64,000 nucleotides of DNA from Cadophora sp. MPI-SDFR-AT-0126 (lineage: Eukaryota > Ascomycota > Leotiomycetes > Helotiales > Ploettnerulaceae). The notes beneath the pieces were generated by a model. That model did not search any database. It was not told the origin of the DNA and saw only the letters and a list, made by a program, of their open reading frames with translations. Position numbers and translations under genes: made by a program. This document shows, piece by piece, positions 43,555 through 55,051 of this stretch (position 1 is the first letter of the stretch; every line of letters starts with the position of its first letter). Location: the NCBI GenBank assembly GCA_020747065.1, contig JAGMVK010000008.1, positions 124,001 through 188,000 on the forward strand, in the 5' to 3' direction.

Positions 43555-43602
43555 AGTCAGCCAGCAATCAAGTCAGCCAGCAATCAAGTCAGCCAGCAAT
43601 CA
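43555..43602. repeat. Three tandem 16-bp repeats
   Basis: AGTCAGCCAGCAATCA repeated three times without mismatch (43555-43570, 43571-43586, 43587-43602), followed by a diverged unit. It lies about 30-80 bp before the LINE ORF1 frame and is probably part of that LINE's 5' UTR. Confidence 0.8.
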
Positions 43603-43631
43603 AGTTAGTGAGCACTTGAATCAGTAGTTGT

Positions 43632-44733
43632 GTGGAGGAGGGACAAGATGGAGGGCGCGAGCTTGACCGTCATTCGAGCCGGGAACGCGTCCAGACGTCG
43701 AAGGCGTCAGAATGGAGCAAGAGAAGGTCTAGAGCGACGTCAAGCGATACAGAAGACACGATTGAAGTAATTGAGGAGGCGCCCGCGGCTCCGCAAGCAA
43801 GACGAACGGGGATCAACTCGCATCCCAAGGAGCGAATTGTGGCGACGAAGGTTAAGGCCCTCGCCGCGAAGGCAGGAGAACATTCTGCAACAGTGGCAGC
43901 GACCCCGAACCAGCCGGTACACGAAATGTCGAATACAAGTGCAAATACGCAGATCAAAGTGCTCACTGACTTGGTCAAGTCGCTGTTGAGGGCAATGGAG
44001 GAACAGAAGAAGGAGCACGTGACTCATATCGAAACCTTGAGGAGAACCTTCACTGAGCAGATAGAAGCACTTAAGGCAGAGGTCACAGATTTGACGGAAA
44101 AGATTCAGACCCAGTTGTCCAACGTCCAAGCACCGTCAAACGCAACCCCATCGTATGCAGAGGTCGCCCGGACGCCACCAGACAGTCTACCAAGCAATGT
44201 ACGAACCCTCTCCTCTATGGGCACCACGCCATCAGCAATGACCGATACGCTATACTGCACAGTTGACACGTCCAGAGTCGGGGAGGGAGAGAGAAGCAAG
44301 GTACAACCTGGGGCAGTTAGGAAGGCAATTGAGGAGGAGATCCGTACCGTGGAAGGACAAGCAAATTGGCGCTGCGCTGCGGTGATCAGAGACGCCAGGA
44401 ACACGGAACGCATCAAGATTGTATGTAGAGACGAAGCGGAACTGCAACGGGTCAAGGAAGCAGCCCAGAAAACTGCGGCACAGGGAGTCCGAGTGCTGCG
44501 AGACCAATTGTACCCAGTCAAGGTGGACAATGTCAATCGAACAGCTATTCTCGATCAGGACGGAAAGGTTCTACCTGGCGCCGCCGAAGTCCTTGGGAAG
44601 GAAAACGATGTCCATATAGCCAAGTTCGGATGGCTTAGCAGGAAAGACACGGGGAAAGCTTACGGCTCAATGGTTGTCTATGTCACAAAAGGCAGCGAAG
44701 TAGCACGACTGTTACAAGACCAATACTTCCATG
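43632..44733 (+). pseudogene. LINE ORF1 (Gag-like), truncated by hAT insertion
   Basis: The frame is open from 43620, with no ATG at the natural beginning (GTG at 43632; VEEGQDGGRELDRHSSRER). The middle is a coiled coil (LLRAMEEQKKEHVTHIETLR, TFTEQIEALKAEVTDLTEK) followed by a linker (ATPSYAEVARTPPDSLPS). The C-terminal part, VRKAIEEEIRTVEGQANWRC and IKIVCRDEAELQRVKEAAQK, resembles the RNA-binding region of Tad-type ORF1. The expected CCHC zinc knuckles are missing because the frame ends at a hAT terminus (44734) after LLQDQYFH; the last codons to 44756 are hAT sequence. It is not RIP-mutated. The 3' continuation is not found beyond the hAT pair. Confidence 0.75.
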
Positions 44734-47700
44734 CAGTGTTCCTACTAGTTAGTTAACTAATTAGTTAAGTTAGTTAGTTTTTTAGTTAGTTATTAATTAG
44801 ATTAGTTAGTTAGTGCTGATTTAATTAATTAGTATAATTTTAATTAATTAATTATATAATATTTAATTAATTAGTTTAAATAGTAGTTTTTAGAACTTCC
44901 TGATAAGTTTTTTTAAAAATACTATATATTTATAAATTACTTAAATAATAATTATAATACCTTATTAATTATTTTAATATTAAGAATAATATTATAATTT
45001 TTTTTTTAAGTAATATAAGTTAATTAAGTATTAATTCTTTTGCTATATTATTACTAGTTTTTTTATTACTATTACTAGAATATTAAGATACTTTAATATC
45101 TTTAAATATAATACTAATAGAGATTACTTTAAAACATATATCTAAGATATAGAATTACTTTTTTTAGTTTTATAATAAAATTTATTATAATTATAAAGGT
45201 AAGAGTATTTAAAAGTATTTTTATTATTCTTAAGATTATATTAATATAAGGATATTAAATACGTGTACTTACTTGAAACTTAAATACTTTAATGAAATTA
45301 CTATGTATTATAAGAATTAAATTGAAGGATACTAATAATAAATAGACTTCTTAAAAGTATGTGTTAAGTTATAATAGACTAATTATAAGCGTTGAAAGCT
45401 TAATAAAGAAATTAAAGATCTTAATACTAAAGAGTAAGGCTAAAGAGATATTAATCTTATTATACTTAAAGATCTATATATTACTTAGATTATAGTATAT
45501 AGTATATTATTTAAAATAATAACTTATAATAAGTTTTATATATAAGTTTAATATTAGCTTTTTACTTTGAATTATATTAATAAGTAAGGATAGCTTAATA
45601 TATTATTTAAACTCTAAAATTAATTAATATCTCTCTAAGAGTAATAATGCTATTCATAACTAGATAATATAAATATATAAGGTAAATAAGAAATCGATTA
45701 TTACTTAATTAAAGGCTACGTAATTTAAGATCTATATTACTATTAATTTATAGTCTTTTAGTAATTATAAATCAGTTCTAGGAGTTACTTACTATTATAT
45801 CTTAGCTAATAGGGACCTTAAGTATTAAGTTCTTACTATATAAGAGCTCTAAGGCTCTTATAAAGGTAAGAATTAAGCTGTAATTATTATAGATATTCTT
45901 ATAGATTTTAGAATTAAGAATTAACTTAGATTTTTTATTAGTAATAATAATTTAAAAAATAATATAATATATTAAAGTTTATTAAGATATAAGTAAAGCT
46001 TATAGACTTTTAGATAATACTAACTTTAATCTAAGATTAAAGAAAAATAGGAATATAACCTAGAATCTAGTATTTTAATAACTTTAATATAATAGTTATA
46101 TTATTAATCTTTTAGCGTAATTATTCCTATTCCTAAAGCTTATAAATAAAGATAATAATAAGAGTAATAATTATACTACTAATATAAGTATCTTATAAGA
46201 TATTAATAGTAAGCTTCCTCTATAAGAGTTTAATTAAAAGGAGATAGTAAAATAGTATAAATATAATCCTTTAAGTAAAATCTATAATATATTAGTATAT
46301 ATTACTAGTTTGAACTAATAAATTAAAAGATTTAAATAATTCTTAAAAGATCTTATACTTTTATATAATAATAATACTTAGTAGAATTTATAGTTTAAGA
46401 TATTAACTTATATATTTAAAGTCTGTAATACTATTAATACCTTTAATATACTTAAAAGAAGTTAATTAAAAGATAATTAATTTACTAAGGAAGAGTAGGA
46501 AGACGTTAAAAAGCTAATAGAATTTCTAGAAGTATATTACTATATAGTAATATTAACGTAAGGCTAATTTATAACTATTAATAAGGTTTTTTTAATAATA
46601 GAGTTTCTTCTTAGTATATTAGAAAGAGGGAAGGATATATATACTAAGGATATAAGATTTATAAGTCTTTATATTAAAGCAGGGTAGGAAAAGCTTAATA
46701 AGTAATATTATAGAACTAATAATTTAATTATATATTATATTATAATTATCCTTTATTTAAATTAGAAATAGAAGTTTTTTAAAAAGGTTAAGTAGTAGCT
46801 AGTTTAGATATAAATAATAAAAAGGAATATTAAGAATCTATAAGAGTAGGAATATAAGTTTAGAACTTTACTTAAACTAAAGTAAATTCTAAAGCTATTA
46901 TTAATTTTAACTTTAATAATAAAATAGCTAAATTTATTTATAGTTTAAGAATAAGAAATACTTAATACTTTAGTACTTAAAGATAAGTATAAGTAATATC
47001 TTAGATTATTATTAATAATTCTTACTTATAATATAGTAAAGAAGTTTAATCTATAGACTTAGTAGCTTAAAGCTACTTAATAATAAGTATATCTAAATCT
47101 TTTAAAAATAGCCTTAGATTTATTTTTAATCTTAGTAATATCTACTAAAGTTAAGTGTTTCTTTTTAAGCTATAAGATTATAATTACTAATTATTAAAAT
47201 TATATTAGTATTAAGTTAATTAAAGTAATTAAGTATTTAAAGTCTTAAATAAAGTTATAAAATATTAATTTTATTAATAGTAATATTAAGATTATATTTA
47301 AAATAAGACTTAATAAAGGTATAAAAAAGAAAAAAGTAAATAAAATAAGTAAAAATAATATTAATTTAACTAGTTTTAAAAAGCTTTAGTTTAATATATT
47401 AAGTTCTTATTCCTTAGGATTCTTATCTTATACTAATAGTAAATTAATTTAGTAAAAATTTTCAATTACTTAATTATAAAATTTATTTATTAATACATTT
47501 AAAGCTTATTTAAATTATACTAATTAATATAAGATATATATAAGATTCTATAATTAAATTTATTATACTTAATTAACTTTAAAAGCTATATAAGTAAATT
47601 ATATAAAATTAATTAATTAATTAATTAATTAATTAATTAACTAAGCTAATTAATTAATACTAATTAATTAACTAACTATAAACTAATCTAATTAAGAATT

Positions 47701-47753
47701 AACTAATCTAGTTAGCCCTTTTAATTCAACTGATTCAACTAGTAGGAACACTG
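44734..47753 (+). mobile_element. RIP-mutated hAT element, copy A
   Basis: 3020 bp, ends CAGTGTTCCTACTAGTT and its complement AACTAGTAGGAACACTG. Extremely AT-rich with CpA/TpG depletion. Copy B at 49418-52429 is the same element inverted. A hAT transposase relic is readable through stops near 45720-45960: SVLGVTYYYILANRDLKY and GSYKGKN, matching the GVxxHxxD and GSHxGEN blocks of hAT proteins. The 8-bp flanks (CTTCCATG left, GATCCTGT right) do not match, so no target duplication. The left flank is LINE ORF1. Confidence 0.85.
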
Positions 47754-49417
47754 GATCCTGTACTAAAGACGAAGTCCGCTTGGGCCTTGGAAGACATGGA
47801 GACTGTTAAGGCCAGCCCGGCACCTAGGGTCTCCTCACCAAGTGATTGGATAGAGCGTACAATATCAGGAGCTACTATTCCAACAGAGAGTAGAAGGGCA
47901 AAGAGAAACGCATAGCAGAATCTTCATAGCTTCAATAATCCGATTAGTGATTCCGCCGTTCACAGTCCGCAAACCTCCAATATCCAGATATCACATGCTT
48001 CAAAGTAAACTAGTAATACAATAACGGCTGTGATAGAGGAAATCAGTTGAGGCTAAGGTCGACTAGTTGAACCAGACCCTTCCGAGTCAACTAATATGTC
48101 CTACCTCTCCCTTAAATCAAAATTCCACCTTAAGGCCAACTAAGTACAGCGCGCGATCCAGAGTGCCTATAACCCTAAACTATTTCGGAAATTCCTACCG
48201 ATATTTCTCTATAATAACTACTAATCTTGGCAAAAACACGGCATCTAGCACTAAGAGTAATATTGCTTCTCAGCGCTACCCCCTAACTCTACTTCTCTCT
48301 CCCATATCAACTATTTAATCAGTATAGATCATAAGAATAAGAATAGGACTACAGTTAACGAGGTCCGAGAGCTTATTATTCTTCACCTAATTTTAATGGA
48401 ATTTAATAGCCTTATCGCATCTTTAGATAAATCCGTCTCCCTACGCTAAGGGCGGGGGTTCTCGTCTATAGTTATTAATATAATAGTGTAAGGACAAAAA
48501 TACAATCGAAAAGTAATTAACGAAATACTTAAAAGGAGTAGGAGGTTTAAGAGGATCACAAACAAACTAAGCCTTACTATAGTTCTTGTTACTGGATCGG
48601 ATCTTATAACCCTTATATAAGGGATAAGGATAACGAACACCATGTTTGATTATATAGCCTTTTATATTGCGAATAAATTACCAGAAATCTTACAAGTCAC
48701 GGAAATCTTGGATAGTATTACCCGGAACCTTGTGAACAGCGCCCTTAATCTCTTCCTATTATTAGAGGAGTTCTAGGCAATACTAAAGAAGGTGGAAGAT
48801 ATATAGGCTATTAATACTAGCTAATCTTCAGATATTAACAGGCTCGAAACAGTATCGCTAGTCAACAGAAAGAATAATCTAAAGGAAACGCTGAAGTACT
48901 CCAACCGGATAGCTGGCTCTCCCTTATTATCATATCTAGCCAACGACCCTATATTCATTGCCTAGCACGGCCCTTTAGATAATAGTGAAATAACTCCCAC
49001 GACACCTGCACCTAATATCTCTCCATCTACTAAGAGTATTACTAATAACGAGTTAGATAAGGAGTTCATTTTAAAAACCAACTTACCATAGATAGAAATG
49101 CCATATCCCACCCCTCTACGCACTCCCAGAAGTATACATTATTAACTGCGCCTAATAAGATTAAGTATTTAGCTAACGTAGTTCTTTTAGATACTACTCG
49201 GAAGAATACGTAAGGCGTTAGATACACTAAAAGAGGTCCTAAGATAATAGAAAGAACCGCGATAAAACCCCTAGCCGTAACCACACCCCGCCCATCTAGT
49301 AACACCTATCATACCGCTGATACCGCTGATAGAGTCAACACTACATCACCTAGTCCGCTGACACCTTATCTATCTAAGACGACTTCTAAGAAAAGGAAAT
49401 ATAGTGGATTCTATAGA
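47754..49417 (+). pseudogene. Degraded coding segment between the two hAT copies
   Basis: 1664 bp of intermediate composition. On the plus strand a protein-like reading can be followed with scattered stops and at least one frameshift: ASPAPRVSSPSDWIERTISG near the left end, VNEVRELIILHLILMEFNSL near 48360, FDYIAFYIANKLPEILQVTE near 48647, and TPYLSKTTSKKRKYSGFYRQ at the right edge. It begins and ends exactly at hAT termini, so both ends are cut off. The stops are mostly TAG/TAA of RIP type. It may be a Gag-like or other transposon protein; I cannot identify it. Confidence 0.45.
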
Positions 49418-52400
49418 CAGTGTTCTTACTAGTTGAACTAATTGAACTAAAAGGGCTAACTAGATTAGTTAATCCTTAATTAGATTAGTTTATAATTAGT
49501 TAATTAATTAGTATTAATTAATTAGTTTAGTTAATTAATTAATTAATTAATTAATTTTATATAATTTACTTATGTAATTTTTAAAATTAATTAAGTATAA
49601 TAGATTTAATTATAGAATCTTATATATATCTTATATTAATTAGTATAATTTAGATAAGCTTTAAATGTATTAGTAAATAAATTTTATAATTAAGTAATTG
49701 AAAACTTTTATTAAATTAATTTACTATTAGTATAAGATAAGAATCTTAGGAAATAAGGATTTAATATATTAAATTAAAGTTCTTTAAAACTAGTTAAATT
49801 AATATTATTCTTACTTATTTTATTTACTTTTTTCTTTTTATACCTTTATTAAGTCTTATTTTAAATATAATCTTAATATTACTATTAATAAAATTAATAT
49901 TTTATAACCTTATTTAAGACTTTAAATACTTAATTACTTTAATTAACTTAATACTAATATAATTTTAATAATTAATAATTATAATCTTATAGCTTAAAAA
50001 GAAACGCTTAACTTTAGTAGATATTACTAAGATTAAAAATAAATCTAAGGCTATTTTTAAAAGATTTAGATATACTTATTATTAAGTAGCTTTAAGCTAC
50101 TAAGTCTATAGATTAAACTTCTTTACTATATTATAAGTAAGAATTATTAATAATAATCTAAGATATTACTTATACTTATCTTTAAGTACTAAAGTATTAA
50201 GTATTTCTTATTCTTAAACTATAAATAAATTTAGCTATTTTATTATTAAAGTTAAAATTAATAATAGCTTTAGAATTTACTTTAGTTTAAGTAAAGTTCT
50301 AAACTTATATTCCTACTCTTATAGATTCTTAATATTCCTTTTTATTATTTATATCTAAACTAGCTACTACTTAACCTTTTTAAAAAACTTCTATTTCTAA
50401 TTTAAATAAAGGATAATTATAATATAATATATAATTAAATTATTAGTTCTATAATATTACTTATTAAGCTTTTCCTACCCTGCTTTAATATAAAGACTTA
50501 TAAATCTTATATCCTTAGTATATATATCCTTCCCTCTTTCTAATATACTAAGAAGAAACTCTATTATTAAAAAAACCTTATTAATAGTTATAAATTAGCC
50601 TTACGTTAATATTACTATATAGTAATATACTTCTAGAAATTCTATTAGCTTTTTAACGTCTTCCTACTCTTCCTTAGTAAATTAATTATCTTTTAATTAA
50701 CTTCTTTTAAGTATATTAAAGGTATTAATAGTATTACAGACTTTAAATATATAAGTTAATATCTTAAACTATAAATTCTACTAAGTATTATTATTATATA
50801 AAAGTATAAGATCTTTTAAGAATTATTTAAATCTTTTAATTTATTAGTTCAAACTAGTAATATATACTAATATATTATAGATTTTACTTAAAGGATTATA
50901 TTTATACTATTTTACTATCTCCTTTTAATTAAACTCTTATAGAGGAAGCTTACTATTAATATCTTATAAGATACTTATATTAGTAGTATAATTATTACTC
51001 TTATTATTATCTTTATTTATAAGCTTTAGGAATAGGAATAATTACGCTAAAAGATTAATAATATAACTATTATATTAAAGTTATTAAAATACTAGATTCT
51101 AGGTTATATTCCTATTTTTCTTTAATCTTAGATTAAAGTTAGTATTATCTAAAAGTCTATAAGCTTTACTTATATCTTAATAAACTTTAATATATTATAT
51201 TATTTTTTAAATTATTATTACTAATAAAAAATCTAAGTTAATTCTTAATTCTAAAATCTATAAGAATATCTATAATAACTACAGCTTAATTCTTACCTTT
51301 ATAAGAGCCTTAGAGTTCTTATATAATAAGAACTTAATACTTAAGGTCCCTATTAGCTAAAATATAATAGTAAGTAACTCCTAGAACTGATTTATAATTA
51401 CTAAAAGACTATAAATTAATAGTAATATAGATCTTAAATTACGTAGCCTTTAATTAAGTAATAATCGATTTCTTATTTACCTTATATATCTGTATTATCT
51501 AGCTGTAAATAGTATTACTACTCCTAGGGAGATATTAATCGACTTTAGGATTTAAATAACGTATTAAGCTATCCTTACTTATTAGTATAATTCAGAGTAA
51601 AAAGCTAATATTGAACTTATATATAAAACTTATTATAAATCACTATTTTAAATAATATACTATATATTATAATCTAAGTAATATATAGATCTTTAAGTAT
51701 AATAGGATTAATATCTCTTTAACTTTACTCTTTAGTATTAGGATCTTTAATTTCTTTATTAAGCTTTTGATACTTATAATTAATCTATTATAACTTAATG
51801 CGTGCTTTTAAGAAGTCTATTTATTATTAGTATCCTTTGACTTGATTCTTGTAATATATAGTAATCTTATTAAAGTATTTAAGTTTTAAGTAAGTATATG
51901 TATTTAATATCCTTATATTAATATAATTTTAAGAATAATAAAGATACTTTTAAATACTCTTACTTTTATAATTATAATAAATTTTATTATAAGGTTAAAA
52001 AGAATAATCTTATATTTTAGATATATACTTTAAAGTAATCTCTATTAGTATTATATTTAAAGGTACTAAAGTATTTTAATATTCTAGTAGTAATAATAAA
52101 GAGATTAGTAATAATATAGTAAAAGGATTAATACTTAATTAACTTATATTACTTAAGAAAGAAGATTAAAATATTATTCCTAATATTAAAATAATTAATA
52201 AAATATTATAACTATTATTTAAATAACTTATAAATATATAATATCTTTAAAAAGACTTATTAGAAAATTCCAAAAACTACTATTTAAACTAATTAATTAA
52301 ATATTACATAATTAATTAATTCAAACTATACTAATTAATTAGATTAGCACTAATTAACTAATCTAATTAATAACTAACTAAAAAACTAACTAACTCAACT

Positions 52401-52429
52401 AGTTAGTTAACTAACTAGTAGGAACACTA
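49418..52429 (-). mobile_element. RIP-mutated hAT element, copy B (inverted)
   Basis: 3012 bp. Ends CAGTGTTCTTACTAGTT at left and GGAACACTA at right (the last base is a G-to-A change relative to copy A). It aligns with the complement of copy A over its whole length, the differences being C/T and G/A. Left flank TCTATAGA, right flank ACGCAAGC, no target duplication. The right flank is the interior of a mariner transposase. Confidence 0.85.
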
Positions 52430-53348
52430 ACGCAAGCTCTCGGAATATAAGCCTCAATTGACGTCACAACATAAGACCGACCGTCTCAAAGAGGCTCAAG
52501 AGCTTTTAAAGGTTCTTACGGAATGCCCCGAAAGCTTAGCTTTTATGGACGCTGCGAATATACGGGTAAATGAGGACGAGCAAGACTATTGTTGGCAAAG
52601 AGCCGGCGAGGAATATCACGAAGATATCAAAGTAGGGACGCAAAAGAATGACCACTACTCCTGCGGTCAATTCTTCGGTGTTATAACCTTTGGAAAGCGG
52701 AATGGTTCTTGTACCGTGTTTGAGACGGAAACAACGGCAGAGAAAACGAAGGCTCAAAAACACCTGCAACAACTCAACGCCGAGCAAGACGAATGGCTAC
52801 GAGCTACACATACTTGGGCCCTTGCGGCAAGAGAGCGAGACGAAGAATTGCAAGGGAAGAGGTTTAGAGGTACGCTTCCAAGTGTAGCAGTTCATACAAG
52901 GAATCACCACTTTACTCGTACCGGTACAAAAGGAGGTGTCGATTGGTATCGATTTATATGGGGATATATATGGTCTCTTGTACTCCCATGGTACCGGGAG
53001 CTTGCTAAGGTTCGCCCTGCTTTCAGAATCGCTATGGATAACGCTGGTCCACACAAAGCAGCCTCTGCAATACACCTTCTTGCGAAGTGGGGAGTTGTCC
53101 TTTTACCTTGGCCTCCACAATCCCCTGATTTAAATCCGATCGAGCAAATATAGCTCTATATACGAAGGCAGATTAAGAAGAGGAGGAAAAACGGTACATA
53201 CCCAAAGAATAATAAGGAGATGATACAGGCGTGGAAAGAGGAATGGGAGCAAATACCGCAGGAGGTAATTAATAAGGAGATTCTTCATATTAAGGTAATT
53301 TGCCGTCGAGTTATTAAGGCTGAGGGAGACAATACTTTCCATGGCTAG
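52430..53348 (+). pseudogene. Tc1/mariner-type transposase, 5'-truncated
   Basis: The frame enters from the hAT edge (RKLSEYKPQLTSQHKTDRLK), so the helix-turn-helix part is missing. The DDE region is well kept: ESLAFMDAANIRVNEDEQ (first Asp region), FRIAMDNAGPHKAASAIHLL (second Asp) and PWPPQSPDLNPIEQI (third acidic residue in SPDLNPIE). A TAG at 53151-53153 replaces the Trp normally following NPIEQI, and the frame then continues to TAG at 53346-53348 (LYIRRQIKKRRKNG, VICRRVIKAEGDNTFHG). The stop is TGG-to-TAG type. Dead, but otherwise little mutated. Its left end is not in the window next to copy A. Confidence 0.82.
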
Positions 53349-53623
53349 TTTCCTTTCTTTTAGATTTACAATTATATTATATAGGATCAGTTATCCAGTA
53401 CAGTTTGCTGCAGTATTGTCATTGATTTTGTTAAGAAGTCCAGTAGAATTGCGATGATTTTTTGGCAGGGAGATTGGCGCACGGGCCTGCCCGGCCCTCA
53501 TAAAAAACTTCGCCGAGTAGGGATACCAAAATCACTAAGATCATTAGCCTCCGCGATTAAATGCGGTCGAGTTCAGCGAGCGCGTACGAAGGCCACGTCA
53601 CAGACTGGTCTCATTCACATGTC

Positions 53624-53790
53624 GCGATATCATGAATGAGAATGAGCCGGAGACGGCACAGAGACTAGTCTATGCGAGCTGGTTCCCCGCAAAATCTTAT
53701 TCTGCTAAATCTCGGCATTCAAATTCATTTGAATTCTGACCTTTCCCGATTCAGCTTCATTCAATTCAAAGGGTTCAACTATCACCCCTA
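53624..53790. mobile_element. Short hAT-type MITE relic
   Basis: The right end read inward is TAGGGGTGATAGTTGAA, close to the MITE at 16713-17027 (TAGGGCTGATATTTGAA). Internal GAATTGAATGAA and GAATCGGG motifs match too. The left end has lost its first bases (starts GCGATATCATGAATGA). CATGTC flanks both sides (53618-53623 and 53791-53796), a partial target duplication. Coding capacity none. Confidence 0.55.
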
Positions 53791-54139
53791 CATGTCACAG
53801 CTGTCGATGGCTTCTCGCCTGGACAGTGGGCACACATGTCAGGCATGCTGGAGAGAACAAACACCGATTTCGTGGTTATCCAAGATCGAGACCTTGGGTT
53901 GGATGCGTCTCCCTCATCGGTGACGTTTTGTTGAGCATTTCCAGTTTACTTGACCTGGTCAGGGCTACCAATAGCATTCGTTGAATGCGTCTGTCAACAA
54001 ATTATCAGGATGCACAGGTGCAGGCGACGTGCGACTCGACAAGGTGCAGGTTGGCAGCCAAATTGAACCTCCCATCCTCCAATACCAAGAGCACGGTGAT
54101 GCCACTGTGGCTGTGGAGAAGTTGTTAGCGTGTGACATT

Positions 54140-54290
54140 TGACATGTGACAATTGAGTCACATGATTGAGTCATCACGTGAAGCAGTGACATTTCTACCT
54201 AGTTTGTAGTGTTGGAGCCTACTGCTGCCTATCGATTAGATGCTCTATATAAGCATCAATAGCTGTAGTCTCAATATGACAACTCAAACC
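54140..54290 (+). repeat. hAT leader relic 1
   Basis: Resembles 22040-22180, the leader of the hAT at 22 kb: paired TGAGTCA-like sites, then CTACCTA, GCTGCCTAT and AGCTGTAGTCTCAAT (versus AGCTGTCGTCTCAAT). No transposase follows, so it is a solo fragment. Confidence 0.6.
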
Positions 54291-55051
54291 AAATTCATGA
54301 ATCGTTCTATGTGCCATAAAGCGCGTCAAGACCGCTTACCTAACCTGCATTGCTAACAGAAGTTTGCGGTTCCACTTTACCGGCAAGTACCGATACCCAG
54401 AATCTTTTGCCGATGCCGCGTAGAGGAGCACTACGTCAGTGAGTTCCATCAGCATCGCATGCTTCATGTGTCCGTCTGGGGCTGGGGTCTTTAAATTTAA
54501 GTTCTAATAAATTTAAATCTACACTTTTAAGTAAACGGCTTTTCTGTTTTACTCTATTTAACGTCGTACAGATGCTGTGTTACATCATGGGAAGTACCCC
54601 CCCCCCAAAAAAAAAAAAATAAACTAAAAACGCCTTGCGGTTCAAAATTCGGTGGTTCTTGCGTTTGTTGAACTATCCATCATCAAACTCTGCAGCCATC
54701 AGGTTACGAGCTCAAAAACTGGAACTAAGCTGGTCATGACACCCAACTTACCAGATGATGTACGAGGATATGTCACTGGGGCGAACCACATGAGCTACTA
54801 ATGCAAGGTTCCGCATACACCGGGCTGCCAATATACGTTGACTATCAGCTTGTAGGAAACGTTGAGAATGCCATGGATATGAGAATCCTGTTGAATATCC
54901 ATCTCCAGCCTCTGATATTTGGATCAGTATATACATAAGTGTCTGCCAGTCTCGATTCAACTTCCGGAGTTCAACAACCCCCTTTTCACAGTTATTGATC
55001 TGTCCTATTCATCAGAGCGATTGGCTTCAGCTCAGCCCTCCATCTTTCAGA

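Larger units (their letters stand above)
53349..55051. other. Intergenic with repeat relics
   Basis: No gene. Holds the 3' end of the mariner, a MITE relic (53624-53790), a hAT leader relic (54140-54290) and a C10-A13 homopolymer run at 54597-54619. The last 150 bp are the probable promoter and 5' UTR of the haloperoxidase-like gene. Confidence 0.5.

Noticed and set aside
43555..43602. CRISPR-like array
   Set aside because: Three contiguous 16-bp units without spacers in a eukaryotic LINE leader; ordinary tandem repeat.
44734..52429. Retroelement with very long terminal repeats
   Set aside because: The two 3-kb units are inverted, not direct, and each has its own hAT-type inverted ends and transposase relic.
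54597..54619. C10-A13 homopolymer run as a possible LINE tail or poly(A) insertion
   Set aside because: No element sequence or duplication adjoins it; may be a simple repeat or assembly slippage.
54995..55051. Upstream in-frame start of the haloperoxidase-like gene
   Set aside because: It would bury the clear signal peptide that begins at 55052.
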